From UBA1930 sp943368475 (GTDB lineage Bacteria > Bacteroidota > Bacteroidia > Chitinophagales > Chitinophagaceae), in the NCBI GenBank assembly GCA_943368475.1, contig CALRLF020000004.1, positions 69,460 through 133,459 on the forward strand: DNA of 64,000 nucleotides, written 5' to 3'. How positions within the stretch are numbered: the stretch's first letter is position 1; each line of letters starts with the position of its first letter. The notes beneath the pieces were generated by a model. The model saw only the letters and a program-made list of their open reading frames with translations. It had not been told where the DNA came from and did not search any database. Of the stretch, positions 1 to 7,557 are shown one piece after another. The position numbers and the translations under genes were made by a program.

Positions 1-265
1 AAACAGTAGCAACAATAATTGAGAAGCAAAATATCCATAAAGCATTTATATAAAATGCACTAGAATCAGAGATTAATTCAGCAGTAAAAGGTTTTTGTAT
101 TTGCAAAATATTTTTTGCAAACCAAGCTGTAATCGTTTCAAAAAAAGAGTGTGTATATGCACCTACGTCAGGAAGAAAGTAATGAGGAAAAGAAAAAGAC
201 CCAATGAATAGCAACACAAAAATGAATACAGTTTTAGCGGCAATATTTGTTAAAATTGTTCTCAT
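1..265 (-). CDS. membrane protein of unknown function, C-terminus cut by window edge
   Basis: An open frame runs from an ATG at 265 on the minus strand to the left edge without a stop, giving 88 residues of an unfinished protein. It starts MRTILTNIAAKTVFIF, with a hydrophobic segment at about residues 8-25. A more polar stretch (HYFLPDVGAYTHSFFE) follows, then a second hydrophobic segment at about 70-88 that runs into the edge. This suggests an integral membrane protein with at least two helices. I do not recognise the family. It is divergent from the small secreted-protein gene at 326. Confidence 0.6.
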   Translation of the reverse strand, partial: MRTILTNIAAKTVFIFVLLFIGSFSFPHYFLPDVGAYTHSFFETITAWFAKNILQIQKPFTAELISDSSAFYINALWIFCFSIIVATV

Positions 266-325
266 CCGTAATTAAATATAGTCAACGCCATATTAATTTT
301 CTATTTTGGGACTAAATTGATTAAC

Positions 326-583
326 ATGAAAAAACTAATACTCTGTGTATGTATCATTTTTGCAGCTACAGCCAGCTTTGCACAAACCAAAAGAATTGAA
401 CATCGCAGCCATAGTGGAACTAATAAAACCTTTACTACAAAAGGCAATAGTAATTTTGGCATAACACCCGAAATGAAAAAGAAAAAAGATTCTGCTGTTG
501 CAAAAGCAAAAGATACAGTAGTGCAAAAAGTAGATAGTACAAAACCTAAGACAAAGAAGAAAATAGTAAAAAAGAAGCAGTAA
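326..583 (+). CDS. small basic secreted protein, unknown function
   Basis: This 85-residue protein begins MKKLILCVCIIFAATASFAQ, a clear Sec signal peptide with cleavage expected after SFA. The mature part is about 65 residues, rich in Lys, Thr and Ser, with the Lys-rich tail KTKKKIVKKKQ. No domain is recognised. Small Lys-rich exported proteins are common in Bacteroidota. A TTG at 317 is in frame, but the ATG at 326 puts the signal peptide right at the N-terminus and is preferred. It converges on the response-regulator gene, with a shared hairpin terminator between. Confidence 0.7.
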   Translation: MKKLILCVCIIFAATASFAQTKRIEHRSHSGTNKTFTTKGNSNFGITPEMKKKKDSAVAKAKDTVVQKVDSTKPKTKKKIVKKKQ

Positions 584-595
584 TACTATCTAGCT

Positions 596-628
596 AATTT
601 TCAATTCGCAATTTGCGAATTGAAAATT
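596..628. terminator. bidirectional hairpin between convergent genes
   Basis: A perfect 15-bp inverted repeat, AATTTTCAATTCGCA at 596-610 and its complement at 614-628 with a 3-nt loop, lies between two converging genes. A/T tracts on both sides allow termination in either direction. Confidence 0.65.
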
Positions 629-646
629 ATTTGGAAGATAAAAAAA

Positions 647-1264
647 TTATTGCCAGCTTCTAACTTTTGCAATGGCCGACGTACGTGAAGGAACATCTAA
701 TTTAAAATAAATATTGCCAATATGTGTTTTAATGGTGTTTACCGAAACAAATAAAACATTGGCCATTTGTTGATTGGTTTTGCCCTCGTAAATAGCACAC
801 AGCACATCAAACTCTCGTTCACTTAATGGTGTTGCAAGATGCTTGTTAATATTGTTTATAAGTAACTGTGGTTGAGCTGCAGTTTGCTTTTGAGCATAAT
901 TGTACAATGCAATTTCTAAACCTGCCAACAAATCTTTTTCGTCGAAGGGTTTAATAATATAACCAGCAGGTTTTGTTTTTTTTGCCCGTTCTAGTGTTAG
1001 TTTATCGGCATGAGAAGTAAGAAAAATAAAGGGTAGTTGATATTTATCGTTAATGATTTCAGCAATATCAATTCCATCTTTTTCGTCTTCTAAATTAATA
1101 TCCATCAATACAGCATCTGGTGTATTATTTTTTAGTTGGTGCAATGCATCTTCAACTGTATAAGCAGTGCCTGATACAATAAAATTGAGGTTATTAAGTA
1201 TTTGCTCAATATCTATTGCAATGAGTGGATCGTCTTCAATTATCAATACCCTTATTTCACTCAT
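647..1264 (-). CDS. response regulator, receiver plus LuxR/NarL-type HTH
   Basis: A 205-residue two-domain regulator. The receiver (about 1-120) has the acidic pair at D11-D12, phosphoacceptor D55 in VLMDIN, T83 and lysine K105 in IIKPF, so it looks fully functional. The C-terminal LuxR-type HTH (about 143-205) carries the SEREFDVLCAIYEGKTNQQMA and VNTIKTHIGNIYFKL signatures. Its start overlaps the stop of the kinase gene upstream by 4 nt (ATGA), so the two are translationally coupled and very likely cognate partners. Targets are not evident from the sequence. Confidence 0.93.
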   Translation of the reverse strand: MSEIRVLIIEDDPLIAIDIEQILNNLNFIVSGTAYTVEDALHQLKNNTPDAVLMDINLEDEKDGIDIAEIINDKYQLPFIFLTSHADKLTLERAKKTKPAGYIIKPFDEKDLLAGLEIALYNYAQKQTAAQPQLLINNINKHLATPLSEREFDVLCAIYEGKTNQQMANVLFVSVNTIKTHIGNIYFKLDVPSRTSAIAKVRSWQ

Positions 1265-3414
1265 ACATTTAATTTATACTTTGTAATAATCATTTGCACA
1301 TCAGTTCCATTATTACCTGTAATGGTTAACATGGCTTTCATTTTTGCAGCAAAAGAACGAATGAGTTGATAACCCAATGATGTTGAGTTTTCATAGCTCC
1401 AATTTTGTGGCAAGCCTTTGCCGTTGTCTTTAACCCTTAATAAAAGATTGCCTTTATCTTGCTTTAATTGCACCTGTAAATTGCCATTGGGTTGCGTTTC
1501 ATCGAATGCATATTTAAGAGCATTGCTAATTAATTCGGTTAAAATTAAACCAATGGGTATTACCGTATCTACATCTAAATTCAAATGGTCGATATCGGTT
1601 TCCAGCAATACTTTCTCTGCCTGAATATTGTAAGAAGCAAATAAAGATTGTGTTAGTTTCTCTATATAATCTTTTACATCTACACCAGTTAAGTTTTCAT
1701 CGTTGTATAAATTTTGATGAATGAGAGCCATACTTTTAACCCGGTCTCTTCCTTCTTTAATAGCTGCCAATGCCTTTACGTCACTAATATTTCTGCTTTG
1801 TAGGTTCAGTAAGCTGCTCACTACCTGTAAGTTGTTTTTTACACGATGGTGAATTTCTTTTAACAAAATTTCTTTTTCTTCTAACGACTTGCTGATGATG
1901 TTGTTTTTTACTTCGAGTTGACCATTGGTTTTTTGTTTGTTGCGATACAATAAAAAGATACTTCCAACAGCAATAGTGGCTAAAATTAATGCTAATGAAT
2001 AAAACAAGATGGTTCGTTTGCTTTCTTTTATAGAAAGGGTTTTATACTGGTTTTCTTTGTTTAGTAGTGCAAGTTGTTGTTTAGATTGAGCATTTTTTGT
2101 TTCGGCTAATTGTAACGATTGTTCATGTTGTTGCAACATGAGTTTAGAAAGTTCGTTTTGTTTGTTTAGTAAATCAATATCCTGTTGTCTTTGTTTGTTT
2201 TGTGATTGTGCCAGTAGTAAAGATTGATGCTCTTGGCTAAGTTGTAAACTTTTTAATTTATTTTCTTTATCAAGTAATGCAATTTGTTGTTCTTTTTGAG
2301 TTGCTTTATACTTTGCATCAAGTTCTTCTATCAAAGCAGATTTACTAATATTTAATAAAGAGTCACTATACACTTTAACTTGTTCGTAATACGCCAATGC
2401 CTGCTCGTAATTTTTTTGTTCTTTTTCTGCTATATACAACAAGTTGGTAATTGCTGCCAACGATTGATACTTGGTATTTCTAAAACGAAGATTTAAGCAA
2501 CTTTTTAAAATAGGAACAGCTTTAGCATACGCTTTTACACCCATGTAAGACTGACCTAAACCATACTGAACTGCATTATTAATGTCTTCTATTTGCTTTA
2601 CTTTAGGATTAACAGACAATTCCTCGAAAACAGGTAAGGCTTCAGCATATTTTTGCTGATAGTTAAGTCCCAAAGCAATATTAACCTGTGCGTTGAACAT
2701 CATGTTCACATCTTTATTGGCGGATGCTGTTGCATATATTTTTTTAAACAATGCTGTTGCACTATCGTACTTGTTTTGCAAATTGTATAGGGTAGCAATA
2801 TTAGACATTACCGATAGTGCAGCCTTATCGCCAATGCTTTCATAAATACTCAATGCTTCTTTATAATAACTGGCTGCCGAAGTAATATTGTTACGCATTC
2901 TATACACCAATCCAATTCCATTTAGTGTGGTTGCAACCTGCTTAGGTTTACCATACTGCTTTTTTAGTGCTAGAGCTTTATGATAATAAACCAGGCTGCT
3001 ATCTAAAATGCTTTGCTGATAAAATGAATACCCAAAATCGTGTTTAAGAATACCTCTTAATTCATTGTCCTTTGTTTGGAGGTTTACATCCAATGCTTTT
3101 CTAAAATACTTTGCCGAGCTGTCATAGGTTCTAAGATTACTGTAAGCTTGAGCTAATACATGATATGCATTTTCCTGTACATTTTTCTTATTCTGCTTTT
3201 CTCCTCTTTGTTTTACAATACTGGCATATTCTATAACTTCTTTTGGCTTGTTTCTTACTACCTCATTAGAGAGTTTAGTTAATGCATCAATTAATAAACT
3301 ATCGGTTGTAGTTGCTAGAATGATTTGCTTGTAGCCATCTAACTGAGCATTTTGTGCAGCAACTGGCAACACACAAAAAACAATCATTACTATAGAAATA
3401 AAATATCGTAGCAT
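1261..3414 (-). CDS. TPR-containing sensor histidine kinase (HisKA_2 type)
   Basis: A 717-residue kinase. It has an N-terminal signal peptide (MLRYFISIVMIVFCVLPVAA) and a periplasmic region of tandem TPRs (about 60-360), then a long Gln/Lys-rich coiled coil (about 360-470). One membrane helix follows at about 473-492. The HisKA_2 box contains EIHHRVKNNLQ, with the His pair at 522-523, and the C-terminal HATPase has N and G boxes (LILTELISNALKYAF, VKDNGKGLP). HisKA_2 kinases use a dimerisation helix distinct from classic HisKA. It forms an operon with the overlapping LuxR-type regulator. The input signal is unknown; TPRs suggest a protein partner. Confidence 0.93.
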   Translation of the reverse strand: MLRYFISIVMIVFCVLPVAAQNAQLDGYKQIILATTTDSLLIDALTKLSNEVVRNKPKEVIEYASIVKQRGEKQNKKNVQENAYHVLAQAYSNLRTYDSSAKYFRKALDVNLQTKDNELRGILKHDFGYSFYQQSILDSSLVYYHKALALKKQYGKPKQVATTLNGIGLVYRMRNNITSAASYYKEALSIYESIGDKAALSVMSNIATLYNLQNKYDSATALFKKIYATASANKDVNMMFNAQVNIALGLNYQQKYAEALPVFEELSVNPKVKQIEDINNAVQYGLGQSYMGVKAYAKAVPILKSCLNLRFRNTKYQSLAAITNLLYIAEKEQKNYEQALAYYEQVKVYSDSLLNISKSALIEELDAKYKATQKEQQIALLDKENKLKSLQLSQEHQSLLLAQSQNKQRQQDIDLLNKQNELSKLMLQQHEQSLQLAETKNAQSKQQLALLNKENQYKTLSIKESKRTILFYSLALILATIAVGSIFLLYRNKQKTNGQLEVKNNIISKSLEEKEILLKEIHHRVKNNLQVVSSLLNLQSRNISDVKALAAIKEGRDRVKSMALIHQNLYNDENLTGVDVKDYIEKLTQSLFASYNIQAEKVLLETDIDHLNLDVDTVIPIGLILTELISNALKYAFDETQPNGNLQVQLKQDKGNLLLRVKDNGKGLPQNWSYENSTSLGYQLIRSFAAKMKAMLTITGNNGTDVQMIITKYKLNV

Positions 3415-3598
3415 ATGGAGTACAAATTAATTCATTCCACCTAAAGCAGCAATCATTCTTTTGGGTGAGTTTGTGTTTTTTATCGGCAATTGTTATACTT
3501 AAAAAGAGTACTGTACAAATTGTTAAACTGTTTATTACACTAGGTTTGTAATATTTTATTCAAACACGCTACTTATTTTTATAAAAAATTACATTGTA

Positions 3599-4396
3599 AT
3601 GAGAACAAATCACGAAATAGACTACCGCATTTTTGGAGAAGAAATGCAATATGTTGAGGTTGAGCTAGACCCCAACGAAACAGCTATTGCCGAACCTGGT
3701 GCATTTATGATGATGGACGATGGCATACAAATGCAAACCCTTTTTGGCGATGGTAGCAATCAGCAAAATAATGGTTTACTGGGCAAATTATTTAGTGCAG
3801 GCAAAAGATTATTAACTGGTGAAAATTTATTTATGACTGCTTTCACCAATATTGGTCATGGTAAAAAGCAAGTGAGTTTTGCATCACCTTATCCCGGCAA
3901 AATTATTCCACTGGATTTGTATCATTTAGGCGGTAAAATTATTTGCCAAAAAGATGCTTTTTTATGTGCTGCTAAAGGCGTAAGTGTGGGTATAGAATTT
4001 CAAAGAAAATTAGGCACAGGTTTATTTGGTGGCGAAGGGTTTATTATGCAAAAATTAGAAGGCGATGGAATGGCATTTATGCATGCTGGTGGGCATGTGC
4101 AAGAAAGAATTTTGCAAGCTGGCGAGGTATTAAAAATTGATACAGGTTGTATTGTTGGATTTACAGCTGGTGTTGATTATGATATTCAGTTTGTAGGTGG
4201 CATTAAAAACACCATTTTTGGCGGAGAAGGATTATTTTTTGCAAGTTTACGTGGTCCAGGAAAAGTGTGGATTCAAAGTTTACCTGTAAGCCGTTTGGCT
4301 GGCAGAATTTTGCAATATGCAACCACTAGCCGTAGAGAAGAAGGTAGTGTTTTAGGTGGAATTGGTAATTTATTAGACGGCGATGGTTGGAGATAG
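3599..4396 (+). CDS. AIM24 / TIGR00266 family protein
   Basis: A 265-residue protein with features of the AIM24 family: N-terminal EIDYRIFGEEMQYVEVELDPNE, repeated Gly-rich beta segments (GDGSNQQNNG, GGEGFIMQKLEGDG, FGGEGLFFASLRGPG) and no signal peptide. The fold is a beta-sandwich related to the mitochondrial AIM24 protein; the biochemical role in bacteria is not established. It stands alone, divergent from the kinase operon, and ends in a strong terminator. Confidence 0.88.
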   Translation: MRTNHEIDYRIFGEEMQYVEVELDPNETAIAEPGAFMMMDDGIQMQTLFGDGSNQQNNGLLGKLFSAGKRLLTGENLFMTAFTNIGHGKKQVSFASPYPGKIIPLDLYHLGGKIICQKDAFLCAAKGVSVGIEFQRKLGTGLFGGEGFIMQKLEGDGMAFMHAGGHVQERILQAGEVLKIDTGCIVGFTAGVDYDIQFVGGIKNTIFGGEGLFFASLRGPGKVWIQSLPVSRLAGRILQYATTSRREEGSVLGGIGNLLDGDGWR

Positions 4397-4417
4397 TTAA
4401 AGCAACTTCAAATATTC

Positions 4418-4449
4418 AAAAGCCCTGCAATATTGCAGGGCTTTTTGTT
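4418..4449 (+). terminator. rho-independent terminator after AIM24 gene
   Basis: The sequence at 4418-4445 is a perfect 28-nt palindrome with a GCCCTGCAAT core, ending in a T run. It lies about 20 nt past the stop codon. Confidence 0.9.
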
Positions 4450-4520
4450 TAACAAAAGTTGTTCTTCGATTAGCCAATTTTAAAAACTAACAAAAAAGAG
4501 AACTGCAAAAACATTTTACC

Positions 4521-4534
4521 CTAACATTTGTTAG
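4521..4534. promoter_or_regulatory. candidate operator upstream of paaA
   Basis: CTAACATTTGTTAG has perfect 6-nt arms (CTAACA/TGTTAG) around a 2-nt centre. A third half-site, CTAACA at 4487-4492, lies upstream, and AACTAACAAA (4485-4494) is the exact inverted match of 4527-4536. The palindrome abuts the -33 region of the putative paaA promoter, as expected for a repressor site. A TetR-type PaaR is an obvious candidate, but no paaR gene is in this window. Confidence 0.45.
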
Positions 4535-4561
4535 TTTATTTGGTAACTATGCTTATTTTTG
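4531..4561 (+). promoter_or_regulatory. putative paaA promoter (Bacteroidota type)
   Basis: TATTTTTG at 4554-4561 fits the -7 consensus TAnnTTTG exactly. At the standard 19-nt spacing the -33 position reads TTAG (4531-4534), one mismatch from TTTG. The ATG at 4581 implies a leader of roughly 13 nt. Confidence 0.45.
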
Positions 4562-4580
4562 AAAACTAAATAATGCCATT

Positions 4581-5552
4581 ATGGAGTTGAAAAACCTAGA
4601 AGAAATTTTTCAGCATAAAATAGACAACGAAATTAAAATTGAACCTAAAGACTGGATGCCAGATGCATACAGAAAAACCAATATTCGCCAAATAAGCCAA
4701 CATGCACACAGTGAAGTGGTAGGCATGTTGCCTGAAGGCAACTGGATTAGCAGGGCTCCCTCTTTAAAACGCAAAGCCATTTTGTTGGCTAAGGTTCAAG
4801 ACGAAGCTGGGCATGGTTTGTATTTATACAGCTCTGCTGAAACGTTAGGCATTAGTAGAGATGAAATGATTGATCAATTACTTACAGGCAAAGCAAAATA
4901 TTCTTCCATTTTCAATTATCCAACATTAAGTTGGGCCGATATGGGAGCTGTTGGTTGGTTGGTAGATGGAGCTGCTATTTTAAATCAGGTGATGCTTTGT
5001 AGAACAAGTTATGGTCCTTATGCAAGAGCCATGGTGCGTATTTGCAAAGAAGAAAGTTTTCATCAACGTCAAGGTTTTGAAACTTTATTGGTTTTAAGTA
5101 AAGGAACGCCTGAACAAAAAGCCATGTGTCAAGATGCCATTAATCGTTGGTGGTGGCCAAGTTTAATGATGTTTGGTCCTACAGATACCGAAAGTACCAA
5201 CAGCGATCAAAGCATGAAATGGAAAATTAAAAGAAAAAGTAATGATGAGCTACGTCAAAACTTTGTAGATATGATTGCAGAACAAGTAAAAGTATTGGGC
5301 ATGACGTTACCCGACAATCAACTAAAATGGAATGCAGAAAGAAAGCATTACGATTTTGGTCCAATCAATTGGACTGAATTTTGGAATGTAGTAAAAGGCA
5401 ACGGACCATGCAATAAACAACGTTTAGATGCTCGTAAAAAAGCACATGCAGAAGGGGCTTGGGTAAGAGAAGCTGCGATGGCTTATGCTGAGAAGAAGAA
5501 GCCCCATCCCGATAGCTATCGAGACCCTAAAGGAGCTTTAGAAGCAGCGTAA
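4581..5552 (+). CDS. paaA: phenylacetyl-CoA 1,2-epoxidase catalytic subunit PaaA
   Basis: A 323-residue protein and the catalytic diiron subunit of the ring-epoxidising monooxygenase PaaABC(E), which converts phenylacetyl-CoA to the ring 1,2-epoxide. Carboxylate/His ligands typical of the family are visible: E45, E75-x2-H78 (DEAGH) and E158-x2-H161 (EESFH). First gene of the paa cluster, with a promoter and palindrome just upstream. Unusually, the C-terminal tail (HPDSYRDPKG) is encoded across a perfect CGATAGCTATCG palindrome (5510-5521), a sequence I recall as a dispersed repeat in this phylum, so the tail may have been altered by an insertion. Confidence 0.97.
   Translation: MELKNLEEIFQHKIDNEIKIEPKDWMPDAYRKTNIRQISQHAHSEVVGMLPEGNWISRAPSLKRKAILLAKVQDEAGHGLYLYSSAETLGISRDEMIDQLLTGKAKYSSIFNYPTLSWADMGAVGWLVDGAAILNQVMLCRTSYGPYARAMVRICKEESFHQRQGFETLLVLSKGTPEQKAMCQDAINRWWWPSLMMFGPTDTESTNSDQSMKWKIKRKSNDELRQNFVDMIAEQVKVLGMTLPDNQLKWNAERKHYDFGPINWTEFWNVVKGNGPCNKQRLDARKKAHAEGAWVREAAMAYAEKKKPHPDSYRDPKGALEAA
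5510..5521. repeat. CGATAGCTATCG palindrome inside paaA
   Basis: A perfect 12-bp palindrome near the 3' end of paaA. A near copy, ATCCGATAGCTATAGGAT, occurs intergenically at 60603-60620, so the motif is not unique in the window. Confidence 0.5.
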
Positions 5553-5571
5553 TTAAATGTAAATAGTTTAT

Positions 5572-5619
5572 AAGTTGATTGAGTTGATAACGTTAACAAA
5601 AAATCAACCAAATCAACTT
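5572..5619. repeat. imperfect inverted repeat between paaA and paaB
   Basis: AAGTTGATTGAGTTGAT (5572-5588) and ATCAACCAAATCAACTT (5603-5619) are inverted with 15 of 17 matches. GTTGAT/ATCAAC units continue to about 5644. The hairpin fills most of the gap between paaA and paaB. Role unknown: an RNA stem in the operon transcript or a small insertion. Confidence 0.55.
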
Positions 5620-5652
5620 AGTTATCATTATCAACCCTATCAACTATACAAA

Positions 5653-6018
5653 ATGAATAATCTAATTAAAAAATATTACTACGGCGATTATGGAGAAATT
5701 CAAGAAGGTGGCGGTTCTAATGCTGCTTCAAGTGGATTAAGTGCCTGGCCTTTATGGGAAGTTTTCATTCGTAGTAAACAAGGCCTAGATCACAAGCATG
5801 CAGGCAGCTTACATGCTGCTGATGCACAAATGGCCATTGAAAATGCAAGAGACGTTTACACCCGTAGAATGGAGGGTGTAAGCATTTGGGTGGTTGAAAG
5901 TAAATATATAACAGCAAGTAATCCTGAAGAAGCAGGTGAATTATACGAACCAGCAGTTGATAAAATTTATCGACACCCAACGTTTTATAATTTGCCTGAC
6001 GAAGTGAATCATATGTAG
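5653..6018 (+). CDS. paaB: phenylacetyl-CoA 1,2-epoxidase subunit PaaB
   Basis: A 121-residue structural subunit of the PaaABC(E) complex. The signature WPLWEVFIRSKQGLDHKHAG, followed by LHAADAQMAIENARDVYTRR and SIWVV, matches the PaaB family. The frame is open upstream to a TTG at 5575, but that part is the GTTGAT-rich repeat; the ATG at 5653 starts just before recognisable PaaB sequence and gives the normal length. PaaB is needed for complex assembly. Next downstream is an inserted four-helix-bundle gene rather than paaC. Confidence 0.95.
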   Translation: MNNLIKKYYYGDYGEIQEGGGSNAASSGLSAWPLWEVFIRSKQGLDHKHAGSLHAADAQMAIENARDVYTRRMEGVSIWVVESKYITASNPEEAGELYEPAVDKIYRHPTFYNLPDEVNHM

Positions 6019-6032
6019 TTGTAAATGGAATT

Positions 6033-6467
6033 AGTAATTTGTAATTAGTAAAAAGGATGAACTACAAGGTTTATAAAGATTTAGAATGTTATATTCAAGG
6101 AAGAAATCTGAGAATGCAAATTTCTGAATTAGTTAAAACACTTCCTGATAAAGAGAAATTTCTTTTAGCGAATCAAATTACACGTTCTGCTAGATCAATA
6201 ACAGCCAATATTGCTGAAGGCTATGGCAGATATACATTTACAGATACAAGAAACTTCTTCATTATTGCAAGGGGTTCTGTAACAGAAACTATGGAACATC
6301 TTCAAACTACTTTTGATGAAAAATATATTAATAAAGAACTACTAAAGCAGCATGAAGATAAATGTGAACTGGTTTTTAAGTTGATAAACGGCTACATAGC
6401 TTATTTGGATAAATCGAAGCAACAAAAATAAATAAATGATGCCCCAAATTCCTAATTCCAAATTACT
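6033..6467. mobile_element. candidate small element carrying the four-helix-bundle gene
   Basis: AGTAATTTGTAATTAGTAA at 6033-6051 and its inverted counterpart at 6449-6467 match at 17 of 19 positions and bound the four-helix-bundle gene exactly. The unit interrupts the usually contiguous paaB-paaC pair, and its right arm supplies codons near the start of paaC. That mobility follows from this is inference; the arms are AT-rich and simple, and no target duplication was established. Confidence 0.4.
6057..6431 (+). CDS. four-helix-bundle protein (23S rRNA IVS-protein family, TIGR02436)
   Basis: A 124-residue protein with family hallmarks: KVYKDLECYIQGRNL at the N-terminus, ANQITRSARSITANIAEGYGRYT in the middle and a helical C-terminus. 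Relatives are encoded in 23S rRNA intervening sequences and as solitary genes scattered through Bacteroidota genomes. They resemble Avd, the accessory protein of diversity-generating retroelements; their function is unknown. It sits inside the paa operon, in the same orientation and 4 nt before paaC, so it is probably co-transcribed. It has no role in the epoxidase and is flanked by inverted repeats. Confidence 0.9.
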   Translation: MNYKVYKDLECYIQGRNLRMQISELVKTLPDKEKFLLANQITRSARSITANIAEGYGRYTFTDTRNFFIIARGSVTETMEHLQTTFDEKYINKELLKQHEDKCELVFKLINGYIAYLDKSKQQK

Positions 6468-7221
6468 CATAAACTACCTCCTGCATCTTGCAGATACAAC
6501 CCATATTCTTTCACAAAGAAATAGTGAGTGGTGTGGTCATGGACCAATATTAGAGCAAGACATTGCTATCACCAATATTTCATTGGATTTGTTGGGGCAG
6601 GCAAGAACATTGTACCAATATGCAGCTGAATTAATCAATGAAAATAAAGTCCCTCTTATAGATGGATTTAGGGAGGCTGCTACCGAAGATTCATTGGCAT
6701 ATTTAAGAGGTGAAAGAGAGTATAAGAATTTATTATTGGTAGAGCAACCCCGTGGCGATTGGGCGATAACTGTATTACGTCAGTATTTATACAGTCAGTT
6801 TCAATATTTATTGTTTGAGCAATTACAAAAAAATAATGATGCACAATTGGCTGCTATTGCTGCTAAGAGTATTAAAGAAACAGCATACCATGTTCGTTGG
6901 AGTAAAGAATGGGTAATACGTTTAGGTGATGGCACAGCAGAAAGCCATCAAAGAATGCAAAATGCCATAAACGAACTTTGGAACTATACTGGTGAAATGT
7001 TTATAGCTGCAGATTATGAAGAAGAGCTTGTTGACTTATTATTAATTCAACAACGATGGAATGAACATATAAAAAATGTTTTTGAAGAAGCTACGCTATC
7101 AATTCCTGAAAATGTTTTTAATCAAACAGGTGGTAAAACAGGCATACATACAGAATATTTAGGCTTTATTTTAGCCGATATGCAATATTTACAAAGAAGT
7201 ATTCCCAATGCTACATGGTAA
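6436..7221 (+). CDS. paaC: phenylacetyl-CoA 1,2-epoxidase structural subunit PaaC
   Basis: A 261-residue ferritin-like partner of PaaA. It lacks a catalytic diiron role in the family and stabilises PaaA. Signatures are NSEWCGHGPILEQDIAITNI, LDLLGQARTLYQYAAE and the C-terminal HTEYLGFILADMQYLQRS. The first residues (MMPQIPNSK) are not family-like and are encoded in the right arm of the inverted repeat of the inserted element, so the present start appears to have been created by the insertion. ATG at 6436 or 6439 are equally possible. paaD, normally next, is about 9 kb away. Confidence 0.95.
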   Translation: MMPQIPNSKLLINYLLHLADTTHILSQRNSEWCGHGPILEQDIAITNISLDLLGQARTLYQYAAELINENKVPLIDGFREAATEDSLAYLRGEREYKNLLLVEQPRGDWAITVLRQYLYSQFQYLLFEQLQKNNDAQLAAIAAKSIKETAYHVRWSKEWVIRLGDGTAESHQRMQNAINELWNYTGEMFIAADYEEELVDLLLIQQRWNEHIKNVFEEATLSIPENVFNQTGGKTGIHTEYLGFILADMQYLQRSIPNATW

Positions 7222-7247
7222 TAATCTTTAAACTTCTTTATACAAAT

Positions 7248-7273
7248 GGATGTTCAAAAGGCATCCTTTTTTT
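7248..7273 (+). terminator. weak terminator after paaC
   Basis: A short GGATG/CATCC stem (7248-7252 and 7262-7266) is followed directly by seven Ts, 26 nt after the paaC stop. The stem is only 5 bp, so confidence is moderate. Confidence 0.5.
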
Positions 7274-7348
7274 ATGAACAAAAACATGTGTATTAAAAAA
7301 ATACTTAGCTTTTTAGAAATTACAACTATTTGTTCATGTTTGTTTTAC

Positions 7349-7454
7349 AGCTAACAGGCAGGGGGATTGAAGTGGTAGCTGCCCAACGTAGGCGGGCACT
7401 ACAAACGAAAAGCCCCAACTGTTGCTTGGTTTTGTACCACAGCTCACTGCCCCC
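7349..7454 (+). repeat. dispersed repeat, copy A
   Basis: This occupies most of the 336-nt gene-free gap between paaC and the sensor kinase. The core GCACTACAAACGAAAAGCC is followed by CAACTGTTG and GTACCACAG. It matches copy B (17036-17140, same orientation) and copy C (16318-16433, opposite orientation). It is distinctly richer in G+C than its surroundings. No ORF is seen in it. Confidence 0.7.
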
Positions 7455-7557
7455 AATTGTATTTATTAATAAGCCATGCATTTACATTTCACTAGTTAAA
7501 AACCGCTAATGGCTAAGTTTGTTTTATTGCATGGTTTTTTTAGTTGAAATTTAGCCA

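Noticed and set aside
5575..5652. N-terminal extension of paaB to a TTG
   Set aside because: It encodes only the GTTGAT-type repeat and is not PaaB-like; ATG at 5653 gives the family length.
6057..6431. Diversity-generating retroelement around the four-helix-bundle gene
   Set aside because: The family resembles Avd, but no reverse transcriptase or template/variable repeat pair is nearby.
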